Assembly: GCA_947359465.1 (NCBI GenBank)
Contig: OX375873.1
Span: 56,453,573 to 56,517,572 of the forward strand
Length of the DNA: 64,000 nt
Reading direction: 5' to 3'
From: Metellina segmentata
Lineage: Eukaryota > Arthropoda > Arachnida > Araneae > Tetragnathidae
A model generated the notes under the pieces. That model did no database searches and had not been told where the DNA came from. It worked only from the letters and a program-made list of their open reading frames with translations. The position numbers were made by a program, and so were the translations under genes. Position 1 is the first letter of the stretch, and each line of letters starts with the position of its first letter. Below, piece by piece: positions 10,836 to 21,475 of this stretch.

Positions 10836-11045
10836 CCAAGTGGTTTCGACGAGATGCCTCGTCCAACAAGATCAGATAAAATTTACTAATGGCGAGATAT
10901 ATCGTAATCAAGATAGTGCCGATATTTTTAATGATGCCGAGAACAAGATCTGGTCAGTTTTCTTCTAATGACGAGATTTTTCGTCCATCAAGATCTGGTC
11001 AGTTTTGCTAAGGACGAGATAGCTCTTCGGAGACAGCCACCAGGA
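10836..11045. repeat. Palindromic CGAGATATCTCG-type repeat cluster
   Basis: Begins CCAAGTGGTTTCGACGAGAT and holds several diverged blocks of the form ACGAGATxxxTCGTCxxCAAGATCTGGTCAG (near 10850, 10895, 10940, 10975 and 11005). The outer motif occurs inverted at 37905-37940 (CTCGTCGAAACCACTTGG). This looks like a terminal or subterminal part of a DNA element with internally repeated palindromes; the family is not recognised. Confidence 0.5.
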
Positions 11046-11341
11046 GGGTTTTGTATCGATAAGGAAAACCAATTTCTAAATTTAATACCTTAAATCGAAT
11101 TAAGAAACACGCTCCACAATAATTTACCTATTTAGCTCCACTCAGAAAGACCAAATAAACGTGTAAATGCATCGATAAGATCTTAAGAATAATTTAATTT
11201 TGATATAATATCCTATTTGCGTGAAATGTTTGTCCTGCAGGATTACAAAAGAGGAATGGGGAGTACTTTTAAATCTTAAAATCAAGACCGACTTATTTTC
11301 CTGCGAGATAAAAGTTTCTTAAGATTGTATATATATATATA

Positions 11342-11453
11342 CTAGCCACTGCGTGGCCAGCAAGGCGTTGCCCGTGACAGTTATTTTCGTGGGGTCAGAT
11401 GTGACCACTGCTCGCTAACCCCGGTGATTACTACAAATTCCCATTTGGTTTGC
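11342..11453 (-). mobile_element. Helitron-like 3' end (family F)
   Basis: The minus strand ends with the stem GCCAC-GCA-GTGGC followed by CTAG and a host T. A short hairpin next to CTAG is the classic Helitron 3' structure. The adjoining GGCAACGCCTTGCTG is a common arthropod Helitron-type tail by recollection. The body is cut by a SINE fragment at 11454; no 5' end found. Confidence 0.6.
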
Positions 11454-11575
11454 ATCGCAAACCAATTGAGGCCACGAAAGATTTAACGAGCACCAGCCCC
11501 CGTTTACACGACGGTCTTCGGCTGGACCTAGTTTCGAACTTACAAACCGTTGCTCTCCTTACGGCCCTCTTAGAA
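11454..11575 (-). repeat. tRNA-derived SINE (family 1), head-side fragment
   Basis: Carries the block GGCCACGAAAGATTTAACG, CACGACGG, then TAGTTTCGAACTTACAAAC (degraded B box) and ends near CGGCCCTCT. The arrangement equals the right half of the copies at 27991-28259 and 55664-55977. Confidence 0.65.
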
Positions 11576-13359
11576 TGGACATCAATGGTATATTAAGCTA
11601 TCCAGCGATTCTAGTGATTCGATAAAGCTCATCAAATTCCAAGTATATCGATCACAGCAAATCCATCATCCAGGATAAAAGCTACTTAAAATTTCGAACA
11701 ATATGCAAAAAATATAGTAGTAAAAAGGGCTTCATAGAAAGAACATACGAACGTAAAGAAAGTGGATTTTTGAGTGTTTCCCGTGTTCTATCATAGTAGA
11801 AAAAGAGCGCTTTTTATGGAACGGAACAAAAAAAATTTTGAAACAAAAGGAAGATACACGAATTTTCGATAAGCACTAATGGGAAAAAATGTAGTATTTT
11901 AGTCTGAACATAAGAAGGAACTACAGGGAATATCAAGTACGATTTTCGTTCTGAAGAATATAAATCCCGTTTGAACATTTTTTTCGATGGAACAAAATAG
12001 GTAGTTCTAGTTCTCTTTCAAATGGAATTGGATACAAAGTTACTGATGGAAACTAGACTACTTACTTACTCTTTCGACCATCGATATAATCATTCCATTC
12101 ATTTTATAAATACAGCTCATGCGTTTAGTTGAATAGTTATATGCACTGTTTCAATCAGACGATTGTTAAAAAACACGGAAGATAATTTACATTTGAAGAA
12201 CAATTAATCATTGGATGTTACTGTTTTCATATTTATTGATCTACCAAGGAAGATTTTGGTATGATCCACGATGGCTCAACAAAACAACTCTTCGTTTTCA
12301 GTTCGTCATAGGTGAGTGTTCATTTGAATCACGTGGTTTTGGATGAGTCAGTCTATTGGTCGAATTAAGGAGTAAGTTAAACGTAAATAATGCGTTGCAC
12401 AATTGGCGTTATTAGCATGGTTTCTGATTCCGAGTTTCTTCCGATGCTGCAGGCCATTACAATGATAATGAGTTATAAGTCGGTAAAACAACTATGCTGG
12501 TCATCATAAGTAATTTTGAGTATGACTGACAGACCTTTTCCCCGAGAGCTTACACGCCTCTGAACAAATGGAATTTCCCAAGGTCAACTTCCTTCTCACT
12601 ATATTCGTATAGTATGCACACGTTCAACATGTACGACCGAAGAGCTATTTTAGATAGCCACGGGTAAACGAAAAATGAATGATGTGTGTAACAAATGGAT
12701 GGTTCTTTCGAATTTCGAGAATACTCACGATCTATTCTTGCATGAAAAAGGAATTATGTGCCTTATAGAAATCTTCTATCATAAACTTTACTTGTTTCGG
12801 GAAAAATTTAAGATTTGTCAGGGCATTATAGAATGCTGGGAACGGTATGAGTCTTAAATGCATATCTTCATGCATATTTTGATTTTTCTACTGTGGAAAC
12901 TTCGCCAATGATGCTATAATATATCCTCACTCTGAAAAGATTATTTCTTATTTTCCATTCAATTTCGTTCATAAATTAATCATGTTCTAAAAAATATTTT
13001 GCGCTAAAATACGCGCGTTTTTTAATTTGATAGAATTGTTTTGTACACTGCCTAGCCAAGTTTAAAAAAAAAATCGTTAAGGCAATTTACGACCTCATGG
13101 ACAACATTTTAGAATTTAAAAACGTTAAAAGCAAAGCTACACAGTAAATATGTACACAATTCACACAGCATTTCAAACTAATTTCTTAAGAATATGGTTT
13201 AATATTGCGTTTCCTCCCCTTAAGGTTCGTTCTATAGTCAGTATGGGAGCATAGTAAGGGAACCCTACAAATAGTTAAGGGGTTGAGCACCAAGAACTTG
13301 GCCTGGGTGTTTTTCGAACTTATTTGGTTATTCAATGCTAATATTTTAACCCTCTAGAG
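11576..13359. other. No recognised feature
   Basis: About 1.8 kb of AT-rich sequence. The longest frames are about 60 codons with no family resemblance, and no repeat termini stand out. Confidence 0.5.
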
Positions 13360-14075
13360 CAGTGGTCCCCAACCCCCGGGCTGCGGACCGGTACCGGTCC
13401 GTGGATCAAATGGTACCGGGCCGCCCAAGAAATATTAAATTATTTCCATTTATTTATTTTGGTGTAATTCTCTCGGGTTTGTGCGGTTTTTATCTATGAA
13501 ATGTCCACTCCAATTAGGAGGCGGTAAATCAGAACTTGAAATTTGTTCTGCTACTAGAGCTTCAATTATGATTTCTGAATTCTGTATGTCTCTATTTTCT
13601 AATTTTGACAAATGTGACAACTGTTTTCAAGTTGGCAAACAAAGTATGCATTTAAACCAAACTGAAGTTGTGGGGACGGCGCGTGAACAGAGGCATTTTG
13701 GACATGTTTCAGACATTAGCGGGGATTTTAGGCGAGACTGAGCCTAAACATTCATCCTCCTAGTTGGTGCACGATCACCTGTCTTTGCTTTTAAAAGAGT
13801 TCGAGCGCTTCGTGTTTTTTTTTTTTTGTGGTTGGGAAACTATTTTATTGATTTAGCGTTCTAGTGAGTTAAAATGTTAAAACACATTACATTCATTTTT
13901 TGGTGCAACTGTATTTTATTTTGAAGGCATGTTTAAATCCAATTAAATTAAAATTATTAAATCAAAATAATCTAAAATATAAACAATCAACGTCTCCCCC
14001 CCCCCTCCAGCGGGCCGCGTTAAAATTATCAAACGTTGATTCGGTCCGCGGCGATAAAAAGGTTGGGGAGCACTG
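13360..14075. mobile_element. hAT-type nonautonomous element with perfect 8-bp duplication
   Basis: Left end CAGTGGTCCCCAACC; right end in reverse complement CAGTGCTCCCCAACC (14 of 15 identical). Both sides are flanked by CTCTAGAG (13352-13359 and 14076-14083), an exact 8-bp target duplication as hAT elements make. Subterminal GCGGACCGGTACCGG and CGGGCCGC motifs recur near both ends. The 716-bp interior has an 86-codon frame without transposase features. A T-run (13808-13826) and a C-run (13997-14005) are inside. Confidence 0.9.
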
Positions 14076-14083
14076 CTCTAGAG

Positions 14084-15050
14084 CTTCTCAGGATGTCCGA
14101 GTAGTGTGCTGTTGCTTTTTATACATAATGACAAAATAACCACATCTACTGGTTGAAAAAAAATCCTAGGAATGATTAAATTAGTAAAAAAGGTCCAAAA
14201 TGGTAAGAAGTCATAAGGGAAGATTGTAGGTCGTGAAAAGGATATATGCGTGTTAATATTTACTTTACCCATTTTTAGGAGGGGTGGGGCAAAGGGTTCG
14301 GGCTCCTAGAAGTTTGTACTCGTGTCATATCCAATAAAATCATTGATTACACGGTTAAATACAAATATTTCCACAACTGTAAAAAATTATGCTTATTCCT
14401 CATGATTACAGGCAATGCATTTAATGAAGATATTCCAGTCAAGTAGCATTCCGTTCAGTCGAAGAAATAACAGTACTGGAAAACAAAGCGCAATACTCTT
14501 AAAAGCTCACTTTCATTGTGAACTCATCAACCTTCACTTCTTCTCTCTGTGCTTCATTGTGTGCGATTGATTTGCTATTGATTTCCCCCTGAATGTAACG
14601 GAACTCAATGGACGTAACGAGACACCGTAACGGAACCAATCAACCGCCTCCGCCAAACCATGCAACGCAATTTCGATACGGAAAGCAAACATGTCGTAAT
14701 ATTTGATAGTGGGTATATGAGTTATCTCACGAGAGCAGAACTTTTACATTCATATTTCCGTAGGCAGCAGTCGCTTTTTTAAAAGTAGCTCTGTGATAGT
14801 AGACAGTATAAGCTCAACTTCATCTCTTCAGAAAATGCTGGAATTTTTTTTCGTGATCATCCATAAGATATTTCTCGCAATTGAGCGAAAAAACATCCTG
14901 ATATATATTAATTATTTGAAAATTTTATTCAGGCACAACGGTAAATGAAAAATAAAAAAAAATTCCAATACAAACAAATGTTATGCGTGATTTCAAACTC
15001 ATATTTTAAAATGATAGATCCTTGGATGGTAAATTCGTTCGGAAATTTTT
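14084..15050. other. No recognised feature
   Basis: Unremarkable AT-rich sequence between the hAT element and a SINE. No long frame or repeat structure seen. Confidence 0.5.
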
Positions 15051-15360
15051 AATTAACGTCGTACAAGAGCAACACAACGGACTATTTGACTAAGATCCGG
15101 GAACAATCCCCAAAGGGAAAGATCCGAGAACACCACCACTTAATTTTGAACCACGGTCATATGACGTGGCAACACCTAAGCTTGCACCCCTCTCTCCAAA
15201 CATCCACACCAACCTAACGTGAAGACTTTCGGCCACGACGTATTTATGGTGCACCAGCAGCGTCTACACCATACGCTTACAACCATCCATGCAATGACCT
15301 GGATTCGAACCAGGAACCCCTACTCGGCTAACACCTTAACCACCAGACCGGTTGGTCGGC
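15051..15360 (-). repeat. tRNA-derived SINE (family 1), best copy
   Basis: On the minus strand the element starts GCCGACCAACCGGTC, then TGGTGGTTAAGG (A-box-like) and an exact B box GGTTCGAATCC: a tRNA-like RNA polymerase III promoter. The body has GTGTGGATGTTTGGAGAG, GACCGTGGTTCAAAATTA, TCTCGGATCTTTCCC and GATTGTTCCCGGATC, and ends GTACGACGTTAATTAA. This is the reference copy for the fragments elsewhere in the window. Noncoding and mobilised in trans by a LINE. Confidence 0.85.
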
Positions 15361-16078
15361 AAATAGATGCTTGGAAGAAGGTTGGCTGTATTGGTGTTTT
15401 ATGACGCAACGAACAAATTTGGTCACAAACAGAAGACAACGTCAAGTAAAAAATGTCGTGGAAGGAAAAAAGAAGGATTTGAGTTCTGAGTAGTGGGATG
15501 AAAGCAGAAAAGGATCGCTTGTGTGTCCTGGGAGCGTGCAGCCCGTGTTTACTAGAAAGTTAACGCCAAGTGAAAATAAAAGATCACTTAAGTTCTTTGG
15601 GTCCTTGAAGCCTTTCGCGATTGCAATAAAAGATGCTTATGAATCTGCAAATTTTGTACTTAATTTATATTTGGCTATTCAAAAAGCAGAGATGAAATCA
15701 GAGCATAGGTAAAATACGAGTGGACTATAAGTGGACTAAGCACTGCTATTGAGCGCAGTTTCAACATGCGGACTAGTAGTCACATGACTGCTCTGTGATA
15801 CACTTGGTTCGTCGGTTTGGCACCTAATATCCTAGTTTGGAGTGAAAACTTCTTAAGAGACTGGTAAAAGTGCAAATGAGCAATTCTAATGGCAATAAAA
15901 ATGGTGAAATTGCCAATGATTTACTATGTCGTTCGGACTAATTCATATCAAGGGATGTTGGTCTTTCCGGTCCCAGTGGACTCATCAGACGATGAATGTT
16001 CATTTCCTCTGGGCAGAGGAAACTAACGTTCTTCACATTTTGGATTGTCTATTTGGTATCTAATCTAGTTTGTAGAGT
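15361..16078. other. Intergenic; short motif shared with 46.9 kb
   Basis: No gene. The stretch near 15970-16030 shares CAGACGATGAATGTTC and surrounding order with 46910-46950, so both are probably pieces of one unnamed dispersed repeat. Confidence 0.4.
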
Positions 16079-16235
16079 AGGGTGTCACCTCAGGGGTTGA
16101 CCCTTTCATCTGACCGTGGTTCAAAATTACAAGATGTCTTCAGATTACAGATTCAGATCTCTCCCTTCAGAACTGATCCCGAACTGTTACCAGGACCCGG
16201 TTATGTAGCACCAGTGCGATGTTAATTCAACTACC
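16079..16235 (+). repeat. tRNA-derived SINE (family 1), 3' part only
   Basis: Contains TGACCGTGGTTCAAAATTAC and the following tail blocks in plus orientation. The tRNA-like head is missing, which is typical of 5' truncation during reverse transcription. Confidence 0.6.
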
Positions 16236-16832
16236 AATCAACCAAACCTATTTTTCGTTCACCTAATCTAGAAACGACTGATTCATAATCTAGAAACATG
16301 GTGTCCGAGGTTGAATTTTGATATAGATTCGAAATTCGATGTTTCATCTGAAATTATATTTATGTGCCGTTTGGTATATATATGATTCTTTAGACAAGTA
16401 TACAAAATTTAAAAGAAGACTTTTTGAGCTTAATTGCTCAACCATAAATCACGAGAGATCAAAAAAGGCATGCTCGAGTATTTGTCTGTGCTCAACTTAT
16501 TGAAGGGCAATAATACCAAAGTAATAATTTTAACTCTGCGATTTGGTATTTTCTGAGTGAATATCTATGAATATATTTCTATGCTTTACTTGAGCGTTAC
16601 AAATCGTATATTGAATAAATGGTATCAAAATATGACATTGTTCTTCCTCTAACCATTCATGTAAATTTTTATAGTTCGAAAGAGAAGATGAAAATATACA
16701 GATGGTAACATTAAAAAATTCTGAAAATTAAAATATTTCCGAATTTTTATAAATCGTAACTTTGATTGGAACCAAGTAAATTGGAATTCCCCAAATCCCT
16801 TTTTGAAAATATGTTATGGTTTCAATCTAAAA

Positions 16833-16854
16833 TGTGTGTGTGTGTGTGTGTGTG
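16833..16854. repeat. (TG)n microsatellite
   Basis: Uninterrupted TG dinucleotide run of about 22 bases. Confidence 0.95.
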
Positions 16855-17185
16855 AGCTCACAATATTTACAGTCAAAATCTCTTGGATTCAATCTACGAA
16901 AATGATTTTTATTCAACACGCACTTTTTCCCACAATTGTGCCATTTACTCAATTTAATAATGGAAGCACTTTTTCATTTTTTGGTACTTATATCTCGTTT
17001 TCTGACTTAAGTGCTTAGTGTGCGTAACAGTAGGGAGTCTCATTTTATTTGTCAGAAAACTTCTGATTTTGGCCTTGCACATTGAACCTCGTCGAAACTA
17101 CGAGTATGTAATACATTTTAGAAACTGGGAACCCTTTTGTTGGTTCTACGTCAGGTTCAGTAATAGTGGTAAGAAGGTATCCGAA

Positions 17186-17637
17186 GAGCCGCGGTAGCTC
17201 AGTCAGTAGAGTGTCGGGCTCGCATCAGAAGGGTTGTGGGTTCTGTCCTCGGCGGAGCCTGCAATTCTGACGATTGTGAGATCGGCGCTTCGACCTGGCT
17301 AAAGACCGTCGTGTTCACTAATGGTGACTGGGGCACGTTAAATAGGTCGTGGTCACAAAGTCCCCCATGTTCCCATACCAAATCAATACCTCTGGGGGTA
17401 TCTGATCAGAGGGTTATCGGCCTCTGATTGGTATCTAAATTACGATATGTGTGAGTGAATGGATGTATGAAAGGGACCTTCCTGTAAAACGGATGTGTCA
17501 TGTATGCCGAGCGAAGTCGGACTTCCTCCCAATGGGGCTCAATAACATGGAAGGCGCACCCCCTCGCCTCTTGCCGTCTTCGACGGGCCTGGCACTCCTC
17601 TGGTCTGCCAGTGTAGGCATTAGAAACAACAACAACA
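17186..17637 (+). repeat. Second tRNA-derived SINE family, with target duplication
   Basis: The head GCCGCGGTAGCTCAGTCAG then GTAGAG matches a tRNA 5' half with an A box; GGGTTGTGGGTTCTGTCC is a B-box-like block. A body of about 380 bp and a short (AAC)n tail follow. Flanks are identical: GGTATCCGAA at 17176-17185 and 17638-17647. The exact 10-bp duplication and the simple-repeat tail show LINE-dependent retroposition. Low divergence of the duplication suggests a fairly young insertion. Confidence 0.88.
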
Positions 17638-17977
17638 GGTATCCGAAACCATAGTACCAGGGCAGATTGAAAAGTGTACTTATTGTCCTGATATGTGTAA
17701 TTTTATTTCGAAGTTAAAAGTTATAAATCTAATCATTGTACAGATATTTACAACAAATATAAAACTGTGATGCACATAGGAAAAGAAATTTAAACTACTG
17801 TGCAAGTTTTATTATTTACTAACAGGTCATTTGCACTTATTATTATTATTTCCTAACAGGTTGTTGCACCAGTGAGTCCCACCTCCATTCGACATGACAC
17901 GGGCATGACGCAAATTGGCATAAAATTCGGGCTACCTGAGGTGATCTAGTGTAAAATTTTAATCAGATTTAAAATCT

Positions 17978-18658
17978 GTGGAATTTTTTTTCTCTATCTT
18001 TAACGATCGCGAAGATAAAGAAAAACCCTCAAATAGTCCTTTTTGTGCTCGTAATGAATATCTTAGTCAAATGCGGCCAAATTCTTATTGCGAAAAGTTG
18101 CAATTGAAAAATTATTTATTTAAAGAATTTTCCGCATTGGAAAAAAATCTTATTCGTCTTGTTCCCTGTATAATTTTGAACAAACCGTGTTTTGTAATTT
18201 TTTGATCCGTACTTTCTCGGGAATCCGTCTAAGAATCGGGCAGAAAAAGTGAGTTTTCAATCCTGCGGCGGCAAATCTGTTGAAATTTTCACTCGATCTT
18301 TAACGATCGCGAAGATAGAAACTTGGACTAAAGAATACAAAGAAATAAACGCCAGTCAAATATTTCTATTTGTTTTTTTCGTTTTGCTGGAGGCGTTTGT
18401 GCTCAGGAAATGAAAGGAAAAAATAAATTTAGAAGCTGTGATCTCTTTACACTGTTGCCATTCCAAGGAAAATAAATCATAAATAAATACCAAAAATTAA
18501 TTAAAAAAATGTTCTATACTAAATTTTAAAATTAGGACACAAAATTCGCAAAAAATTAGGACTACCTATGTGCCAAATTTCAGGACTGTAAGCGGTATAG
18601 ATCGACTGAAAATACACAGACACAGACACACATACCTTTCGTTTTATAATAGAAGAGA
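17978..18658 (-). mobile_element. Helitron-like family C, copy C1
   Basis: The minus strand begins TCTCTTCTATTATAAAACG next to a host A (T at 18659), as does copy C2 ending at 50223. Shared interior blocks are CTTTAACGATCGCGAAGAT (twice here), AAATGCGGCCAAATTC and the CACAGACACAGACAC tract. A fragment resembling the 5' end of Helitron A (18170-18285: GATCCGTACTTTCTCGGGAA, CAATCCTGCGGCGGC) lies inside, so the element is mosaic. The 3' end was not located; the left boundary is approximate. Confidence 0.55.
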
Positions 18659-18812
18659 TGTATAATAGTTAATCGGATAATTTTTACCTCTTTCGTAATT
18701 CATTACAATTGTTTAAAAAATAAAATTGAATGTTTTATATGCATCCGTCTGTTTTCCGATCATTAATGATGTAATAATTGAATTCTATCTGTTGTGTAAC
18801 TAATTATAAATT

Positions 18813-19002
18813 CGCTATTAATGAAGTTAACGTTCTTTCATCTTTTCTTCAAATTATGTCTTTTGACTCACTGAGAAGTTTATAACATCACGTCTGAAGG
18901 TAAAATGCGCTATTAATGAAGTTAACGTTCTTTCATCTTTTTTTCAAATTATGTCTTTTGACTCACTGAGAAGTTTATAACATCACGTCTGAAGGTAAAA
19001 TG
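18813..19002. repeat. 95-bp tandem duplication
   Basis: Two adjacent 95-bp units (18813-18907, 18908-19002) beginning CGCTATTAATGAAGTTAACG and ending GGTAAAATG. I find a single C/T difference within a T-rich stretch, so the duplication is recent. No known element. Confidence 0.92.
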
Positions 19003-19321
19003 CGTGTTCGATTTGAAAAAAAGGACTAAAACAACAAAATGACCATTAACTTCAAATTTTTCTGGCTATTCAAAATTTAAAAAATTCCAAAATCATTGTT
19101 TTATCCATTATTCAAGAACTCATGATATCTTAAATAATAAAGTATTACGAACTCATTCAAACAACAGAAATTGTTTTGACAATCTTGAATGTTTTTTGTT
19201 TTTGTTTTTTTCATCTCTGAACTTATTTCTGTGTTCAAAGGAGCACTTCAAGTTAGGAAAAAGTCTAGAAGGTTAGCACTTCGAACGTGCACTTCCCTCA
19301 ATCGTCGGTAGGTAGATAGAC

Positions 19322-19492
19322 TGTTAATTACGTTGCACTGGAGTAACACAACGGGTTATTGGCAATGGTACGGGTTCAACTCCAAAGGGAAAATCCGAGG
19401 ACAACGCCTGGTGATCTTGTACCGCGGTGAGGTGACGAGTACAATACCTGAGCTGGCATCCCACTCTTAAAACTGCCACACAACGTCAATCC
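19322..19492 (-). repeat. tRNA-derived SINE (family 1), 3' part
   Basis: Starts GTTAATTACGTTGCACTGGA, then GTAACACAACGG and CCTGAGCTGGCATCCCACTC in minus orientation. The head is absent. Confidence 0.75.
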
Positions 19493-19948
19493 CTCAATTG
19501 GAAATTTTTTCCCAAATAATCGGAATTTCCGTTTAAGTTGCCAGATTTTATTGCTCTAAAAATCATTCGTAAAAGCCCGATAATGATATCACTACCTGTA
19601 TAAAGACGCTATTAATCATATCTTCGTACCATCACTGAACAGGAAGTAACGTAAAATAAAAATGAGAAAATTGTTTCAATTCAGCGTCAGAGAAAATGAA
19701 TACAGTTGAGATTTATCACAATTAAAATGTCCGAGTATTTGAGATTTAATTAGTTCTCATAAAAATTCAATTTATGAATAGAAACATACAAATAGTTTAT
19801 GAAGTTATGATGTGAATCGGGAAGGTTAATTTGATGGGAATCACACATCATAAATCAATAAATGCTTCACCTATTTCTGTTTATTTTTGAATACCCTGTT
19901 TATCTGTAGAAATAGAAATCAAGTTAGCAAGCGAATTCTCCTATTTTA

Positions 19949-20082
19949 GTGCTCAGGTGCTACCTAGTCATCTGGCCGTGGTTCCAAATAACGAGATGTT
20001 GTCCTCGTTTATTTCCCGCAGGGAATTGACCCAGGACCGTCGTCAATTGCCTGTCGTGTTGCTCAAGTACGACGTTAATTAA
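19949..20082 (+). repeat. tRNA-derived SINE (family 1), 3' fragment
   Basis: Plus-strand fragment with CATCTGGCCGTGGTTCCAAA, a TTGACCCAGGACCGTCGTCA-type block and a terminal GTACGACGTTAATTAAAA. Confidence 0.7.
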
Positions 20083-20219
20083 AAACTACCAATCTCCTAT
20101 TCTAGGCTCATTGACAATATACATCTACACACGGATCTTTTTCATTTCCTCAATTTTTATAGTTGAGAATGAAACCTATCTCAGAGGATGTGTTATATAT
20201 ATATTACCCTACAATAATA

Positions 20220-20546
20220 GGTCCTACATGAACATTTTGGACAATCAGATTCTTCCTACGCTCTGGGAATTTTATGGAATGGACGAATGTTACTTCCAGG
20301 ACGAGACAACGCTCCATGTCATGTTGCAGCCTCTGTCAAGCAGTGATATCAAGTTATGGACGTAAAACATCTTCCCTGGCCTGCTCAGAGTCCCGACCCA
20401 AACCCCAGAGAACATTCATGGGACGAGTTAGAGCAACGCTTACGGATCAGGGAACCACATCCGAAATATACAACTGAGCTTGCGACATTCTTGCAGCAGC
20501 AATGGACGCAAACACTCATAGCTGTGTATCAAAACAATCAAGGGTA
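20220..20546 (+). pseudogene. Tc1-like transposase, C-terminal remnant
   Basis: Frame one reads YMNILDNQILPTLWEFYGMD then ECYFQDETTLHVM, the block around the second catalytic Asp (family form FQDDNA..H). After a frameshift near 20340-20356, a second frame reads HLPWPAQSPDPNPREHSWDE then LEQRLR, the block with the terminal catalytic Glu, and ends around a stop at 20545. The DNA-binding half is missing and no inverted termini were found. An old fragment without function. Confidence 0.8.
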
Positions 20547-21050
20547 ATGTATAAATTATTTATTAGCTTGGACGACATATTTATTTCTCGTCAATATAAA
20601 GACAATTATTTATTACCCACATAACTTCTCATATTTCTATGAACATCATTGAAACAGTGAAAATGCTTAGATTTTTACTGCTATAACTATTTTTTGTTTT
20701 GGTTAGTCTTACAGTTTTACAGCAATATTATTTTTTGTTTCGGGTAGCTACAATGTTTTACAATCATATATTATTTTTTGTATTTAAATAAGAAAATGGC
20801 CAAATTTTTATACATTCTACAGAACTTGCATTTTTTTCCTGTTTTTTTATATACCCGTTGGGTTACTCCAGTGGGACATTAATTAAAATACTTACAAGTA
20901 TTTCTTTGAAAATATTTTACATAGCAAACGTAACTCATCTTTTTAAAGGTGAAGTGCATTAACAAATGTGTTACCGAAAATTTTGCGCATTTTTCATTAC
21001 AAACTTCCTTTTCGTTTCCAAAATATTATAAGTGTCACCTTAAATCTATC

Positions 21051-21233
21051 GAGGCCGAAAGTCGTCACGTTGGGATGGTGTGGAAGTTTGGAGAGTGGGG
21101 GTGCCAGCTGAAGTGTTGCCTCGTCATCTGACAATGGTTCAAAATTACCCTGTGGTGTTCTCGGATCTTTCCCTTCGGGGATTCATCCCGCACCGTCGTC
21201 AATAGCCCGTTGCTCTAGTACGACGTTAATTAA
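21051..21233 (+). repeat. tRNA-derived SINE (family 1), head-less copy
   Basis: Begins GAGGCCGAAAGTCGTCACG and runs through GGTGTGGAAGTTTGGAGAG, GTTCTCGGATCTTTCCCTTC and GTACGACGTTAATTAAAA. Good match to the body of the copy at 15051-15360, plus orientation. Confidence 0.8.
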
Positions 21234-21475
21234 AATTACCAGAATATTCAAATTTATTCAAAGCAGTTACAATATGTAAAAATGCACCAATATTTTTTAT
21301 TAAACATTTTTTATCGCTTTTAATGTAAGTAAAGTAGTTGAGAAAATTTCTTTCATCTAGATCAAAAACGTTTAAGAGGGCATTTGTAAATACCACTAAA
21401 AATCTTCCTTCAATAGGTTAGAACTAAACCCCTATTTAAATGAACAAATGCATACATAGCCTTATGTCTATTTAA

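Noticed and set aside
13481..13741. 86-codon frame inside the hAT-type element
   Set aside because: Lacks BED finger or hAT dimerisation motifs, so not called as transposase.
17186..17260. Possible true tRNA gene
   Set aside because: It has A- and B-box-like blocks, but the B block is off-consensus and the unit continues into a SINE body with target duplications.
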